This document shows, one piece after another, positions 12,329-22,141 of a stretch of DNA of 64,000 nt. The stretch is from Dastarcus helophoroides (taxonomy: Eukaryota > Arthropoda > Insecta > Coleoptera > Bothrideridae), in assembly GCA_028583605.1 (NCBI GenBank), contig CM053328.1, positions 6,667,804-6,731,803 on the forward strand, given 5' to 3'. A program made the translations under genes and the position numbers. Under the pieces are notes generated by a model. That model worked only from the letters and a program-made list of their open reading frames with translations. It did not search any database and was not told the DNA's origin. Every line of letters starts with the position of its first letter. Positions within the stretch are counted from its first letter, which is position 1.

Positions 12329-13596
12329 TTGGAATTAGTTTGAAAGGTTTTTTTTTCGAAATTTGAGGCTTTATTGAGCAAAAATGATTACAAATCGATG
12401 ATTCAAAGTATTGTCCATCGCTAGCCACTACTTTTTTGCATCTTTCTCTCAATTTTCGGATACCAACTCGGAAGAACAGTTCGTCTTTTGATGCAATCCA
12501 TGTATCGATCCATTTTTTCGTTTCCTCGTAAGAGGTTAAGTGCTGGTCAGCCAAGCCATGTGCCATCGATCAGAACAAGTAGTAATCGGACGGGGCAATA
12601 TCTGGCGAATACGGCGGGTGCGGTAGAACATCCCATTTCAACGTTTCCAAGTACTTTTTGACGGGTTTTGCGACATGAGGACGAGCGTTGTCATGTTGCA
12701 AAATGACTTTGTCGTGCCGCTGCTCGAATTGCGGCCGTTTTTCCTTCAATGCCTGGTTCAAACGGATCAATTGTGTTCGGTAGAGGTCCCCGGTGATGGT
12801 TTCGTTCGGTTTGAGCAGCTCATAATTAATGACGCCCAGCTGATCCCACCAAATACAGAGCATGACCTTGGATCCATGGATATTCGGTCTTGGCGTTGAT
12901 GACGATGTGTGGCCGAGGTATCCATACGATTTTTTACGTTTGGGGTTATCGTAATGGATCCACTTTTCATCGCCAGTGACGATGCGATGCAAAAAACCTT
13001 TCCTTTTTTGACGCGCGAGCAGCTGTTCGCACGTCATAAGCCGGCTCTCCACGTCTCTCAGCTTCAGCTCGTATGGTATCCGATTTCCTTGCTTCTGAAT
13101 CATACCCATGGCTTTGAGACGTTTGCCGACTATTGACAAGTTAACTGCCAATGATACGGACAATTCTTGGAGCGTTTGACACGGATCTTCGTCGAGTAAC
13201 GTCTTCAAACTTTTTCGGCTGACCGGGACGTTCCTTGTCATCGGTGTCAAAATCACCACTTTTGAAGCGTCGAAACCAGTACTCACATGTCGAAATGGAT
13301 GGAGTAAGCTTCCTCGAGCAGCAAACGACTCGCAGCAGCAAACGACTCGCAGCAGCAGTTTTCTTCAAATGGAAGCAGAACAATAAATCTTCCCGCAAAT
13401 TGCGTTTATTCGGCACGAAAGTCGACATATTGAATGGTCTTAGAATGTATGTTGTTTACACTTGCGCAAGATGACACATACTGACAATCCGAGCTATAAT
13501 ATAGTGCTTTGGTGCGAATAAAGTTTTGGAGTACCCACATGCAACATGCAACGTTTACAACGAGATCTCTTAGAAAACCTTTAAAACTAATTCCAA
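12329..13596 (-). mobile_element. mariner transposon, copy 1 (near full length)
   Basis: A 1,268-bp element bounded by imperfect terminal inverted repeats: TTGGAATTAGTTTGAAAGG on the left, and the reverse complement of the right end reads TTGGAATTAGTTTTAAAGG. It sits in one unit of a ~340-bp tandem repeat. Comparison with intact units indicates insertion at a TA (retained on the right at 13597-13598, eroded on the left). The length is usual for mariner elements. It encodes one decayed transposase. Confidence 0.9.
12402..13428 (-). pseudogene. mariner transposase, decayed (copy 1)
   Basis: Mariner-family DD34D transposase, which cuts and rejoins the element ends at TA sites. The frame starts at 13428 and shows the N-terminal helix-turn-helix region with the mariner text YWFRRFKSGDFDTDD. 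It then shifts frame near 13200 and continues through TGDEKWIHYDN (first aspartate), LQHDNARPHVAK (second) and YSPDIAPSDYYLF (third). A TGA at 12567-12569 follows directly after DYYLF, after which the frame resumes as MAHGLADQHLTSYEE and runs to VASDGQYFE. After that point no stop appears before the terminal repeat (next stop near 12300). A frameshift plus a stop make it non-functional, although all three catalytic aspartates persist. Confidence 0.92.
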
Positions 13597-13723
13597 TAAG
13601 AACCATGAGATATGCGAACATTTTAATTTAAAAAAAAAAAACAAAATAATTTTGGAAAAAAGAAATTTTAAAAAAAGTAGAAATTTTGAGAAAATTATGA
13701 ATAAAAATTTTCAGAACATTGAG
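13597..13723. repeat. duplicated flank between the two mariner copies
   Basis: Starts with the remainder of the interrupted ~340-bp unit (TAAGAACCATGAGATAT). It then repeats, nearly base for base, the sequence immediately left of copy 1 (AGAAATTTTGAGAAAATTATG and onward to CAGAACAT). This shows that copy 2 arose by duplication of the locus, not by a new insertion. Confidence 0.8.
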
Positions 13724-14661
13724 TTGGAATTAGTGTGAAAGGTTTTTTTTTCGAAATTTGAGGCTTTATTGAGCAAAAATGATTACAAATCGATGATTCA
13801 AAGTATTGTCCATCGCTAGCCACTACTTTTTTGCATCTTTCTCTCAATTTTCGGATACCAACTCGGAAGAACAGTTCGTCTTTTGATGCAATCCATGTAT
13901 CGATCCATTTTTTCGTTTCCTCGTAAGAGGTTAAGTGCTGGTCAGCCAAGCCATGTGCCATCGATCAGAACAAGTAGTAATCGGACGGGGCAATATCTGG
14001 CGAATACGGCGGGTGCGGTAGAACATCCCATTTCAACGTTTCCAAGTACTTTTTGACGGGTTTTGCGACATGAGGACGAGCGGTGTCATGTTGCAAAATG
14101 ACTTTGTCGTGCCACTGCTCGAATTGCGGCCGTTTTTCCTTCAATGCCTGGTTCAAACGCATCAATTGTGTTCGGTAGAGGTCCCCGGTGATGGTTTCGT
14201 TCGGTTTGAGCAGCTCATAATTAATGACGCCCAGCTGATCCCACCAAATACAGAGCATGACCTTGGATCCATGGATATTCGGTCTTGGCGTTGATGACGA
14301 TGTGTGGCCGAGGTATCCACACGATTTTTTACGTTTGGGGTTATCGTAATGGATCCACTTTTCATCGCCAGTGACGATGCGATGCAAAAAACCTTTCCTT
14401 TTTTGACGCGCGAGCAGCTGTTCGCACGTCATAAGCCGCCTCTCCACGTCTCTCGGCTTCAGCTCGTATGGTACCCGATTTCCTTGCTTCTGAATCATAC
14501 CCATGGCTTTGAGACGTTTGCCGACTATTGACAAGTTAACTCCCAATGATACGGACAATTCTTGGAGCGTTTGACACGAATCTTCGTCGAATAACTTTTT
14601 CGGCTGACCGGGACGTTCCTTGTCATTGGTGTCAAAATCACCACTTTTGAAGCGTCGAAAC
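13724..14661 (-). mobile_element. mariner transposon, copy 2 (5'-truncated duplicate)
   Basis: Nearly identical to copy 1 from its left terminus through most of the transposase, ending abruptly at 14661 after GCGTCGAAAC, so the 5' third and the right terminal repeat are missing. Its left flank is a copy of the flank of copy 1. It differs from copy 1 by scattered substitutions and by a deletion that removes about 18 bases (the segment after GQPKK). Confidence 0.9.
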
Positions 14662-14663
14662 AA
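13797..14663 (-). pseudogene. mariner transposase, truncated (copy 2)
   Basis: Open from 14663 to 13965 without the frameshift seen in copy 1, and then the same TGA immediately after DYYLF. The second half continues from 13961 (MAHGLADQHL). The first ~60 residues, including most of the DNA-binding domain, are absent. The second catalytic block reads HDTARPH where copy 1 has HDNARPH. It keeps TGDEKWIHYDN and YSPDIAPSDYYLF. Not functional, owing to truncation and the stop. Confidence 0.92.
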
Positions 14664-16490
14664 CTTTGCATTTAAAATCTAATTTCTGCCAATATTTTTA
14701 GCAAAAATTCGAAATTTTTAATTTAAATGTATATTTTAAGCGTAAAAATAAAGAATGCACAAAAAATGCAATTTCAATTATTTCTTAACTTCAATTTCCT
14801 ACAGAAAAATTGAAATTTCAAGATCAACGACAAATTTTCTGGAAAAAAACACGAATTTCAATTTTAAAGACGAAATTACAGGAAAAATTCTAGCTGTAGC
14901 TAAACATTTTGTAAAGACATTTACCATTTTGAAAATCGATTTTTGCCACAAAATTTCAAGGAGCAAAGGGCCGAAGTTTTGAGTTATACCAGAAGTTTCA
15001 CGAAAACGATTAATATTCACAAAAACTTACAATTTTTGACTTCTAAATTCTAAACAATCTGAAAAAATATCGCAATTTCGAGGCTAAAGTCGAAATTTTG
15101 GGAAAAAAAAATCAAAGTGTTCAGAATAAAATTTACTATTTTAGCGTAAACAAAATCGTTGGAAGTTTAAATTGGACATTTTCCAAGATGTCGCCATTTA
15201 AAGATCCAATTTCACCAATTGCAAGATCCCAGTTTTAAATTGGAATATAATATTGTATTTTCCCTGAAGTTTTGATTCAAAATTTAAAAATTTCAAGGTT
15301 AATTTTGAATTAACGAGATTTTAGCGAACATTTTAAGAAAAAATTTATATTTTAGAATTTTAGGAAATCGTAAGAATTTAAATTTGAGTTTCCGAAAAAA
15401 ATAAATAAATACTAATTTGAAAGAATAGACAAAAAATAAAAAAATTGACTAAAAACTTCAAAAAAGAGAGATATCAGATTAGGAAAAGGAAATTTAAGGA
15501 AAGAAGTAAATTTGGAGTTTTCTACAAAAAGTTCAAATTTCCAGAAAAACTCGAATTTGCAAATTAAATCGTAAGGAAAGCCGATTTTCCCTAGCTTGAA
15601 TGAAAAACACACTGCTGCTTTATTTTAAAATTACAATGGAGGATATTTTAAAAAATAAATAAATTAAATCAATTTTAAACTCGAAATTTTAAGAGAAGAA
15701 AAGTAATATTTCGAGTAATATCCAGATAAAAGTGGAAATTACAAGAAACTGTCGAAAATTTTAAAAAAAGATGCAAGTTAAAACTTAAAATTTTAATTTG
15801 GCTTAAAATTTTGTGAATAAAGTCGACACTTTCTAGAAACTGTGGAAATTGTTAGTTTCTAATCCAATGTTTAAACAGAAATGATAGACTGAAAGTAAAC
15901 TCTTAAATTAGAGATCAAAGTTGCACGGATTTGTGTAAAATTTTGAAAAAGATATTGAAATTTCTAAGAAAAAATTCCTCACTTAAGGGTAAAATAAAAA
16001 CTGTTTTAAGTACATAAATTCATCGAACCGAAATAAACCGATATTTTTTCCGGTTTCGTTCCGACGAAAATAACCGTTTTTCCGGTTTTCGGTTTAGTTC
16101 CGGTTCGAAGCCCTGCTAAATACTGAGATTAAATCCAAAAATAAAAATAATTTAAAAAAAAAGGCAAAACTTCCGTTTTCTAAGAATTTTCTTTGGAATT
16201 CATCATTTTTTAAACCTAGATCTTGTTTTCTGAATTTCAAGCTGTAACTTAAGAGCACTTTTTTTAAATTTTAATGTTAATGTTGCAAGTTCCGACAAAA
16301 GTCGAAATTTCAAGAAACAATTTCCAAATTTTGAGATTAAATTAGAAAACCCGATTTCGGCTCGAAAGTTTAGGGAGCCAAATTCAAAGATCAAAATCAA
16401 GAGGCAGGGACATTTTTCAAATTTATCTTGCCCAAATATTGACGTTCGAATTCCAAATTTGATGTGGGATTTTTTAATTGTTGAAAATTT
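14664..16490. other. AT-rich non-coding DNA
   Basis: Mostly AAATTTCGA-type sequence less regular than elsewhere; no tandem unit over 100 bp noticed and no gene. Short open frames on both strands have biased, repetitive composition. A hAT-like end lies at 16020-16115. Confidence 0.4.
16020..16115 (-). mobile_element. possible hAT-like terminus rich in CCGGTT
   Basis: On the minus strand, 16115 begins CAGGGCTTCGAACCGGAAC and continues as alternations of AACCGAAA, ACCGGAAA and GGTTTATTTCGG. GC content is far above both neighbours. A CAGGG start followed by GAACCGG runs is typical of some hAT and related short elements; no second end was identified. Confidence 0.35.
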
Positions 16491-17136
16491 CGATTTTAAA
16501 GCAGAAAATAGAACTTTTGGAACCAAAGTTGAACATTTTAGTATTTTTAGAATTCAAGTTCTAATTTAAAATCAAAATCCTCAAGTCTAATTTCTCGAGC
16601 CTAAATTTTGAAATTGCTAAGTCGAAAATTTGGAGAACAGTCGAAACTTTGATAAAAAAAAGATCGAGATTTCAAGTTTGATTTAAAATTTCAACTCAAT
16701 AAAGCAAAGTTTTTTTTAATTGAAACAAATTTTAAATTTACGTTTTTTATTATTGTATATTTATTTTGTCGACATTATTAATTAAAAAAATCAAAATTCA
16801 AGGTTTTTCTAATTCCGATTTTAAAGCAGAAAATAAAGTAGAACTCTTGGAACCAAAGTTGAACATTTTAGTATTTTTAGAATTCAAATTCTAATTTAAA
16901 CTCAAAATCCTCGAGTTCAATTTCTCGAGCCTAAATTTTAAAATTACTAAGTCGAAAATTTGGAAAACAATCAAAACTTTGACAAAAAAAGATCGAGATT
17001 TCAAGTTTGATTTAAAATTTCAACTAAATAAAGCAAAGATTTTGTTTAATTGAAACAAATTTGAAATTTACGTTTTTTTATCTTTTTTGTCGACATTTTA
17101 AATTTAAAAAATCAAAATTCAAGGTCTTTCTAATTT
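16491..17136. repeat. tandem duplication, 2 units of ~325 bp
   Basis: CGATTTTAAAGCAGAAAATA occurs at 16491 and 16816, and the shared text runs through GGAACCAAAGTTGAACATTTT and AAATTTACGTTTTTTATT to TCAAGGT, with about 10 percent divergence by eye. Confidence 0.8.
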
Positions 17137-18690
17137 GTTTTAAAAATACGAACTTTTTTTCAGAATTTCAAGTTGAAACTTGTAACGTGTAACTGATTTT
17201 TCAAATTGTAACTTTGAAATCGAAAATTCGCGATTAAATTCGAAATTCGCGATTAAATTCGAAATTTCAGGAAAAAGTAAAAGAAAAATTACAGAATCAA
17301 AGAGAATGTTTTGGCAATTAGAATTTTAAAACCGAAATTTTACTTTCAAAGGTGGATCCATACCGATAAACTTATGTTGAGCGTTGTATTTTAAAATTTT
17401 AAAATATTTTTCACGGAAGATCAGTTATTTTGTGCCGTAGAATGTTATGTTGTTTGTTGTACCACCAAATCCGTTTGCGTGGAACGTAAACTCATCGAAT
17501 GCAGTACAAAACCAAAGGCCACATTTTCGGCTTATTGCCAAAGGTTTTTCCTGTGCATTTCAAGAGTTTACAATGCACACGTATGGATACGCCTGTGCTA
17601 CACACAAAATTACTATTTATGCCACAAAATAATTCGCGTTGCATGAAAAACTTTTTTCTTAATTTCAAAGCAACGTACAACACATATTTTTATCGGTGTG
17701 GTCCAGCTTAAGATAAAAATGTCGAGGTTGAAGCCAAAATTTGAATTTAGTGTCGAACTGTGCGAAAAAATTTCCGAATTTTTCGGTTTTGTAAAAACAC
17801 TTATCCGAAGGGGTGATTTACCCCAAGAGTTAATTTTTTATTTGCGGTAATATAGAAAATTAATCGTAACATATATTTTCAATGTTATTGTTGAAACGTT
17901 TATTGTGACATACATTTTGCATTAGAAGTGAAATACCATAAAAATTTAGTTTTAAGAGGTTTGGAAATCCCGTGGAGTTAATCATTATTAAATTATGCCT
18001 AAATTATTTTTATTGTATTTTTATATACTTTATTGTAATGTATCATTTTTCCAGTTATGTGCAAAAGAGACCCTTTTTTCTTCTTTCTTCTTATTGGATA
18101 TTTCTTCACTTCACTTTCTTTTCTTTTTTCACTTTCTTCACTTGCGTACAGAAAAAAAATCAATAATTATGAAAAAAAAATCTATTAGAAAAGGCAAATG
18201 TGACAGATTTGTGGCACATATGCATAGGTTAAAATATATTTGATTCTATGGATTTTAAATACATTTAAAAATGATTAAATTTTATTTTATTGACGAATAT
18301 TAGCAAAATTCAAAAAAAGCCCAAGTCCGCTGAATAGAGAATTAAAAACCATTTTAAATGAGGTATCACACGCATCCTTGTTCAATTTAAAAATTTCAAA
18401 TGGGTAACTGTAACTCCAGGGGGTTGAAGGGGGAGGGATATAATTATGCCTCAAAAGTGTCATTTGATAATCTCAAATTTCGTAGATAATGAATTTACTT
18501 GCGTTACTTTTGGACCCCACGGTATGTATTTAATTCAAAACTGGAAGTGATCAACTTTGGTTTTTAATTTTCTTAATAATACTGCTATATTGTCTGAAAT
18601 GATCGGCAAATGTAGATTTTTTCTGCACAATATAATGTTTCGAGATTTTGTTCAGTAAATAATATTTCTTTACATTAAAGAGAAAATAGA
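17137..18690. other. mixed-composition intergenic DNA
   Basis: 17340-17720 has near-normal composition and small overlapping open frames on both strands (up to 70 codons), none with recognisable motifs. 17812-17825 reads GGGGTGATTTACCC, the reverse form of the GGGTAAATCACCC landmark of the satellite-like repeat that follows, so a diverged inverted unit may lie here. Confidence 0.4.
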
Positions 18691-18699
18691 AATTTTAGG

Positions 18700-19990
18700 G
18701 GTGAGACTCTAAACGATAAGTAATTTCAAATTAAAACTTCATTGTTGGCCTATTATATTGATGAAATATCGGCATAAAATAAGTAGAAGCTAAAAAAATG
18801 AATGCTTTGACTCGCAATTTGGCTCAATCCCATCGCCAACCCTTATAAAGGTAAAAGTTTAATATTAATTCACTTTTACTGCAAAATATATGTTAGAAAA
18901 AGCATTATAGCAATAAAATTAAAACCATATATTGTTTTTAATTATTCATATCATTCTACAGAAAAAAAAATGACTCTAGGGGTAAATCACCCTTTCCAAT
19001 GCTTTTTTTGTAAAATCCCGAGACAAGTCAATTTTATTTTTTTTGTTTTCCTAATGACATTGCTAAATTTCATAAAATTCAAAGATTTTAAAGTTGGTAT
19101 AAAAGAAAAAAATTAAACCCACCCCTATACAAATTAGAGGTTGCAACCCTTTGGCATAACTGATACGTTTTTAGAAGCACATTTTTATGAGAAATAACGT
19201 AACAATGGTTTTACCGAAAAATTCCAATTTATTTTTGAGATATTGAAAAAAAACTGTTTTTGGGGGTTATCTTTAGGGGGTGGGGAGTTCACCACCTAAA
19301 TCACAAATTTAGCATCGACAAAAATTGTTGATACATTATTTTGATGAAATATCAACATATAATAAGTTAAAGGTGAAAAAATAAATGTTTTGATTCGCAA
19401 TCTAATAATGAACAAATCCATAGGGTTCTCCAAGGGTCATAAAAATAGGGGTGTTACGTTATTTCACTGTTAATGCAAAAAATATGTCAAAATAATCATT
19501 ATAAAAATAAAATTGAAAACATATGTTGTGTTTTACTTTCCATATCACTGTACAGAAAAAAATTAACTCAAGGGGTAAATCACCCCTTTCAAGGATTTTT
19601 TTGCAAAACCCCGAGACAGGTTAATTTTATTTTTTAGTGTTCTTAATAAAATTATTAAATTTGATAAAATTCAGTTGTTCAAAAGTTGATATATAAGAAA
19701 AAAAATGAAACTCGCCCTCATAAAAATTAGGGGTTGCAACTTTTTAACATAACCAACATGTTTTTAGGAGCGCTTTTTTATGAGAAATAACAGAGCGTTT
19801 GCTTCATCAAAAAATTCTAATTAACTCTTGAGTTATTAAAGAAAAACTGTTTTTGGGGTTAACTTTAAGGGGTGATTTCACCACTTAAATCGCCGAGTTA
19901 GCATCTAAAAAAAATACGTGTCCAATATTTTGTTATGTACTATAACATATCACAAAATGAAACAAATCGGTGGGGTACACCTTGGGTACT
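18700..19990. repeat. satellite-like tandem repeat, ~590 bp unit, ~2.2 units
   Basis: The landmark GGGGTAAATCACCC is at 18979 and 19572 (593 apart), and GATGAAATATC is at 18760 and 19343 (583 apart). Shared text includes CCCGAGACARGTYAATTTTA, AGGGGTTGCAAC-like blocks and AAAAACTGTTTTTGGGG. A third unit begins after 19880 and fades by about 19990. The units are well diverged. Confidence 0.8.
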
Positions 19991-20002
19991 TTCCTTGTTA
20001 GT

Positions 20003-20091
20003 CATATTTCAAAATCTGTTTTTGAAAATTGTCAACAAACAAAAAAATTTTAAATATTTCCAAACTGGGTCGTAGAAATGTTAAATAAAAT
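20003..20091 (-). mobile_element. fragment of the palindromic element family
   Basis: Matches the right arm of the hairpin element at 54399-54507: CATATTTCAAAA, GAAAATTGTCAACAAAC, ATATTTCCAAACTGGG and AAATGTTAAATAAA occur in the same order. Only half a hairpin is present. Confidence 0.65.
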
Positions 20092-20310
20092 TAATAAACA
20101 AAATTAAATAAGGCTATGAAATAGTGAATGGGATCGGGTAATATATCAGCTAGTTATTTATAAACAAACCTATTTTTCCTCAATTTTAATAAATGGTTAA
20201 GTGTATGTTACATTTTCCAATAGAAATAGAATAAATCGACCAATGAGAAAATGTATTGCGGGTTACACGTACGATATTTACCAATATTGGGAAAATTTGC
20301 ATCGGTTCTT

Positions 20311-20826
20311 GATGCATCGTAAATTGGGGCAGCTATCTCCACAGTGGGGACCATCGTTGGAACCTAGATGGCAACGGCAGGTTAAATTGGGAAGTTCATT
20401 TTATTAAATAAAATTATCGGATACTATCAATGTTTTTGAAAAAATCTATCAATTGTAGAAACTATCGATGGTAGAAACTATCGATGTACTTATAGTAAAC
20501 ACTATCTCGAGCTTGAGTCCAAACAAACATTGATTTTTTTTGATTCAGTTCAAAGATGAGCTAAGTGTTACTCCCAAAATTGTCTTGTTATACATTTGAT
20601 TAAAAATCAAACAAGAAGAAGAACCAAAGAATCAGCTTATTTAGCAGTACACTCTTCTGATTAATTTGTAACCAAAGCCAATATGATATTTCTCCTTAAA
20701 CGATGTGGGAAACCCATTTTAATTCCCATGATCATTATACCTTTAATAATTACAAGAAACCCCAGTAAAAAGCAATTTGCGTCGGCGACGTCAACAATGG
20801 GATACGGACAGTAAAAATGTCACGAC
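20311..20826 (+). repeat. dispersed repeat, blocks A then B
   Basis: Block A (20311-20512) starts TTGATGCATCGTAAATTGGGG and ends in ACTATCGATG-type words. Block B (20582-20826) runs from TTGTTATACATTTGATT to GTCACGACAAAG. Both occur inverted and in the opposite order (A at 29041-29225, B at 29232-29486, minus strand). No coding capacity. Confidence 0.8.
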
Positions 20827-21747
20827 AAAGATTAAAAGTCCATATTGCGCCTGCCAAAGGAACTCGGACTTTAGCGGCTCGATGGCGAAGGGTCATTTTC
20901 CCTCCTGATCCCTTATGTAAATCAAGTCAATTAAAAATCACGACGTTACAGAAATATGATGCACGGTAGCCCGTTATCTGTGATCTCCCCGCATAAGTGG
21001 ACATTGGACGATGTTGGGCTGATAACGACCGCGATAGCGAAGCGACATGGAAGAATGATTTCGCTATGAGAATTATGACACACGTCATGTTTACCCCGGT
21101 GTCATGGCTTTCGCCCCCTTAATGAAACAGATTGTTTGATCATAAATTTGCGTGTATGCACGGAAAATTGCTAATTTTAAGTTCTATTTTTCCGTATTCC
21201 ATTCGTTTTTCACATTTGCTGGCCAAGGCTTTTCTTCCAGTAATTTGCGCTTCTGATGTGAATTACAAATAAGGGAAGCGAAACAAACTCCGATGTCAAA
21301 CAAGAAGATGAAAACAATAGAATAAGCATAGACTGTTATTTAATTATTGTTTGTTTTGCAAATAGAATGAAGCTCTTAGACCATAGTATGCGGTGCTCTG
21401 TGTAGCGGTATTATGGGTAGCCAAACTTCCAACAATTGAACCACAAATGCTTAGCAAAGCTGCTGCTCTCTAGAAAAGCCCCAGAAGTCTAGATTTTAAT
21501 GCATATACCAAAAAGTTTCAATATTTATCAGATTCAGAGTGTGGAAACCAAAGACCAACTTCGATCTTGTTAGATCTCGTTAGTTTGCATTGCTTTATTA
21601 AAGTGCAAGACATCGTTGGCCACTGGATAATGCAACACAACAAAACAATGGTTCCTTGTCGTTGAGTTAATTTCATAATTTTTCTATTCATCCTATTCCT
21701 ACATGAAGTAAAAACATCCTTTACTTTTATAGTAGTAATAACAATAA
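20827..21747. other. ordinary-composition intergenic DNA
   Basis: About 900 bases with no visible repeat and moderate GC. No open frame over ~60 codons resembles a known protein; the minus frame at 21518-21829 runs into the LTR and is not a gene. It is the interval before the gypsy element, ending with its ATAA target-site duplication at 21744-21747. Confidence 0.45.
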
Positions 21748-22111
21748 TGTTACGTGCGTTATCGGTTCGAATTGATACACGTGATGGATTTATTCCCACT
21801 TTATTACTGAACTCAACTTGAATCACCACAATTTACAATTAACTCACTTCTACTAACTTACTAATTGCACTGATTCTAACTAACTGACTCGAGGGAAAAC
21901 TGACCGCCTTTTTATAGTTTCGGCCCGCGTCTTCCAGAACTTTCGGCAGATAAGGCTTATCGAATGCCGAAATTTCTGGAACGCTTATCTGCCGTTTGTT
22001 TCGTTATCGCGGCCGCTTTCCCCTTATCAGAACCTTCTAGAAACTTTTTTTATTTACTAAATTCTACAATTCTATTCTAAATCCTATTTCGTCTATTTAC
22101 ATTGCGTTACA
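21748..22111 (-). repeat. 3' LTR of the gypsy element
   Basis: 364 bp with TG...CA ends on both strands (TGTTACG on the left, CGTTACA on the right). It holds the same TATA box and AATAAA signals as the 5' LTR; minus-strand AATAAA lies at 21789-21794 and 21800-21805. Confidence 0.96.
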
Positions 22112-22125
22112 CTGCCTCCCCCTTA
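22112..22125 (-). other. polypurine tract
   Basis: On the minus strand TAAGGGGGAGGCAG directly abuts the 3' LTR (TGTAACGC). This is the expected position and purine content of the plus-strand primer of an LTR element. Confidence 0.85.
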
Positions 22126-22141
22126 GAAATGATCGTCCCGA

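Noticed and set aside
21518..21829. 103-codon minus frame across the left LTR border
   Set aside because: It starts in the LTR and runs into unrelated flank; insertion junction artefact.
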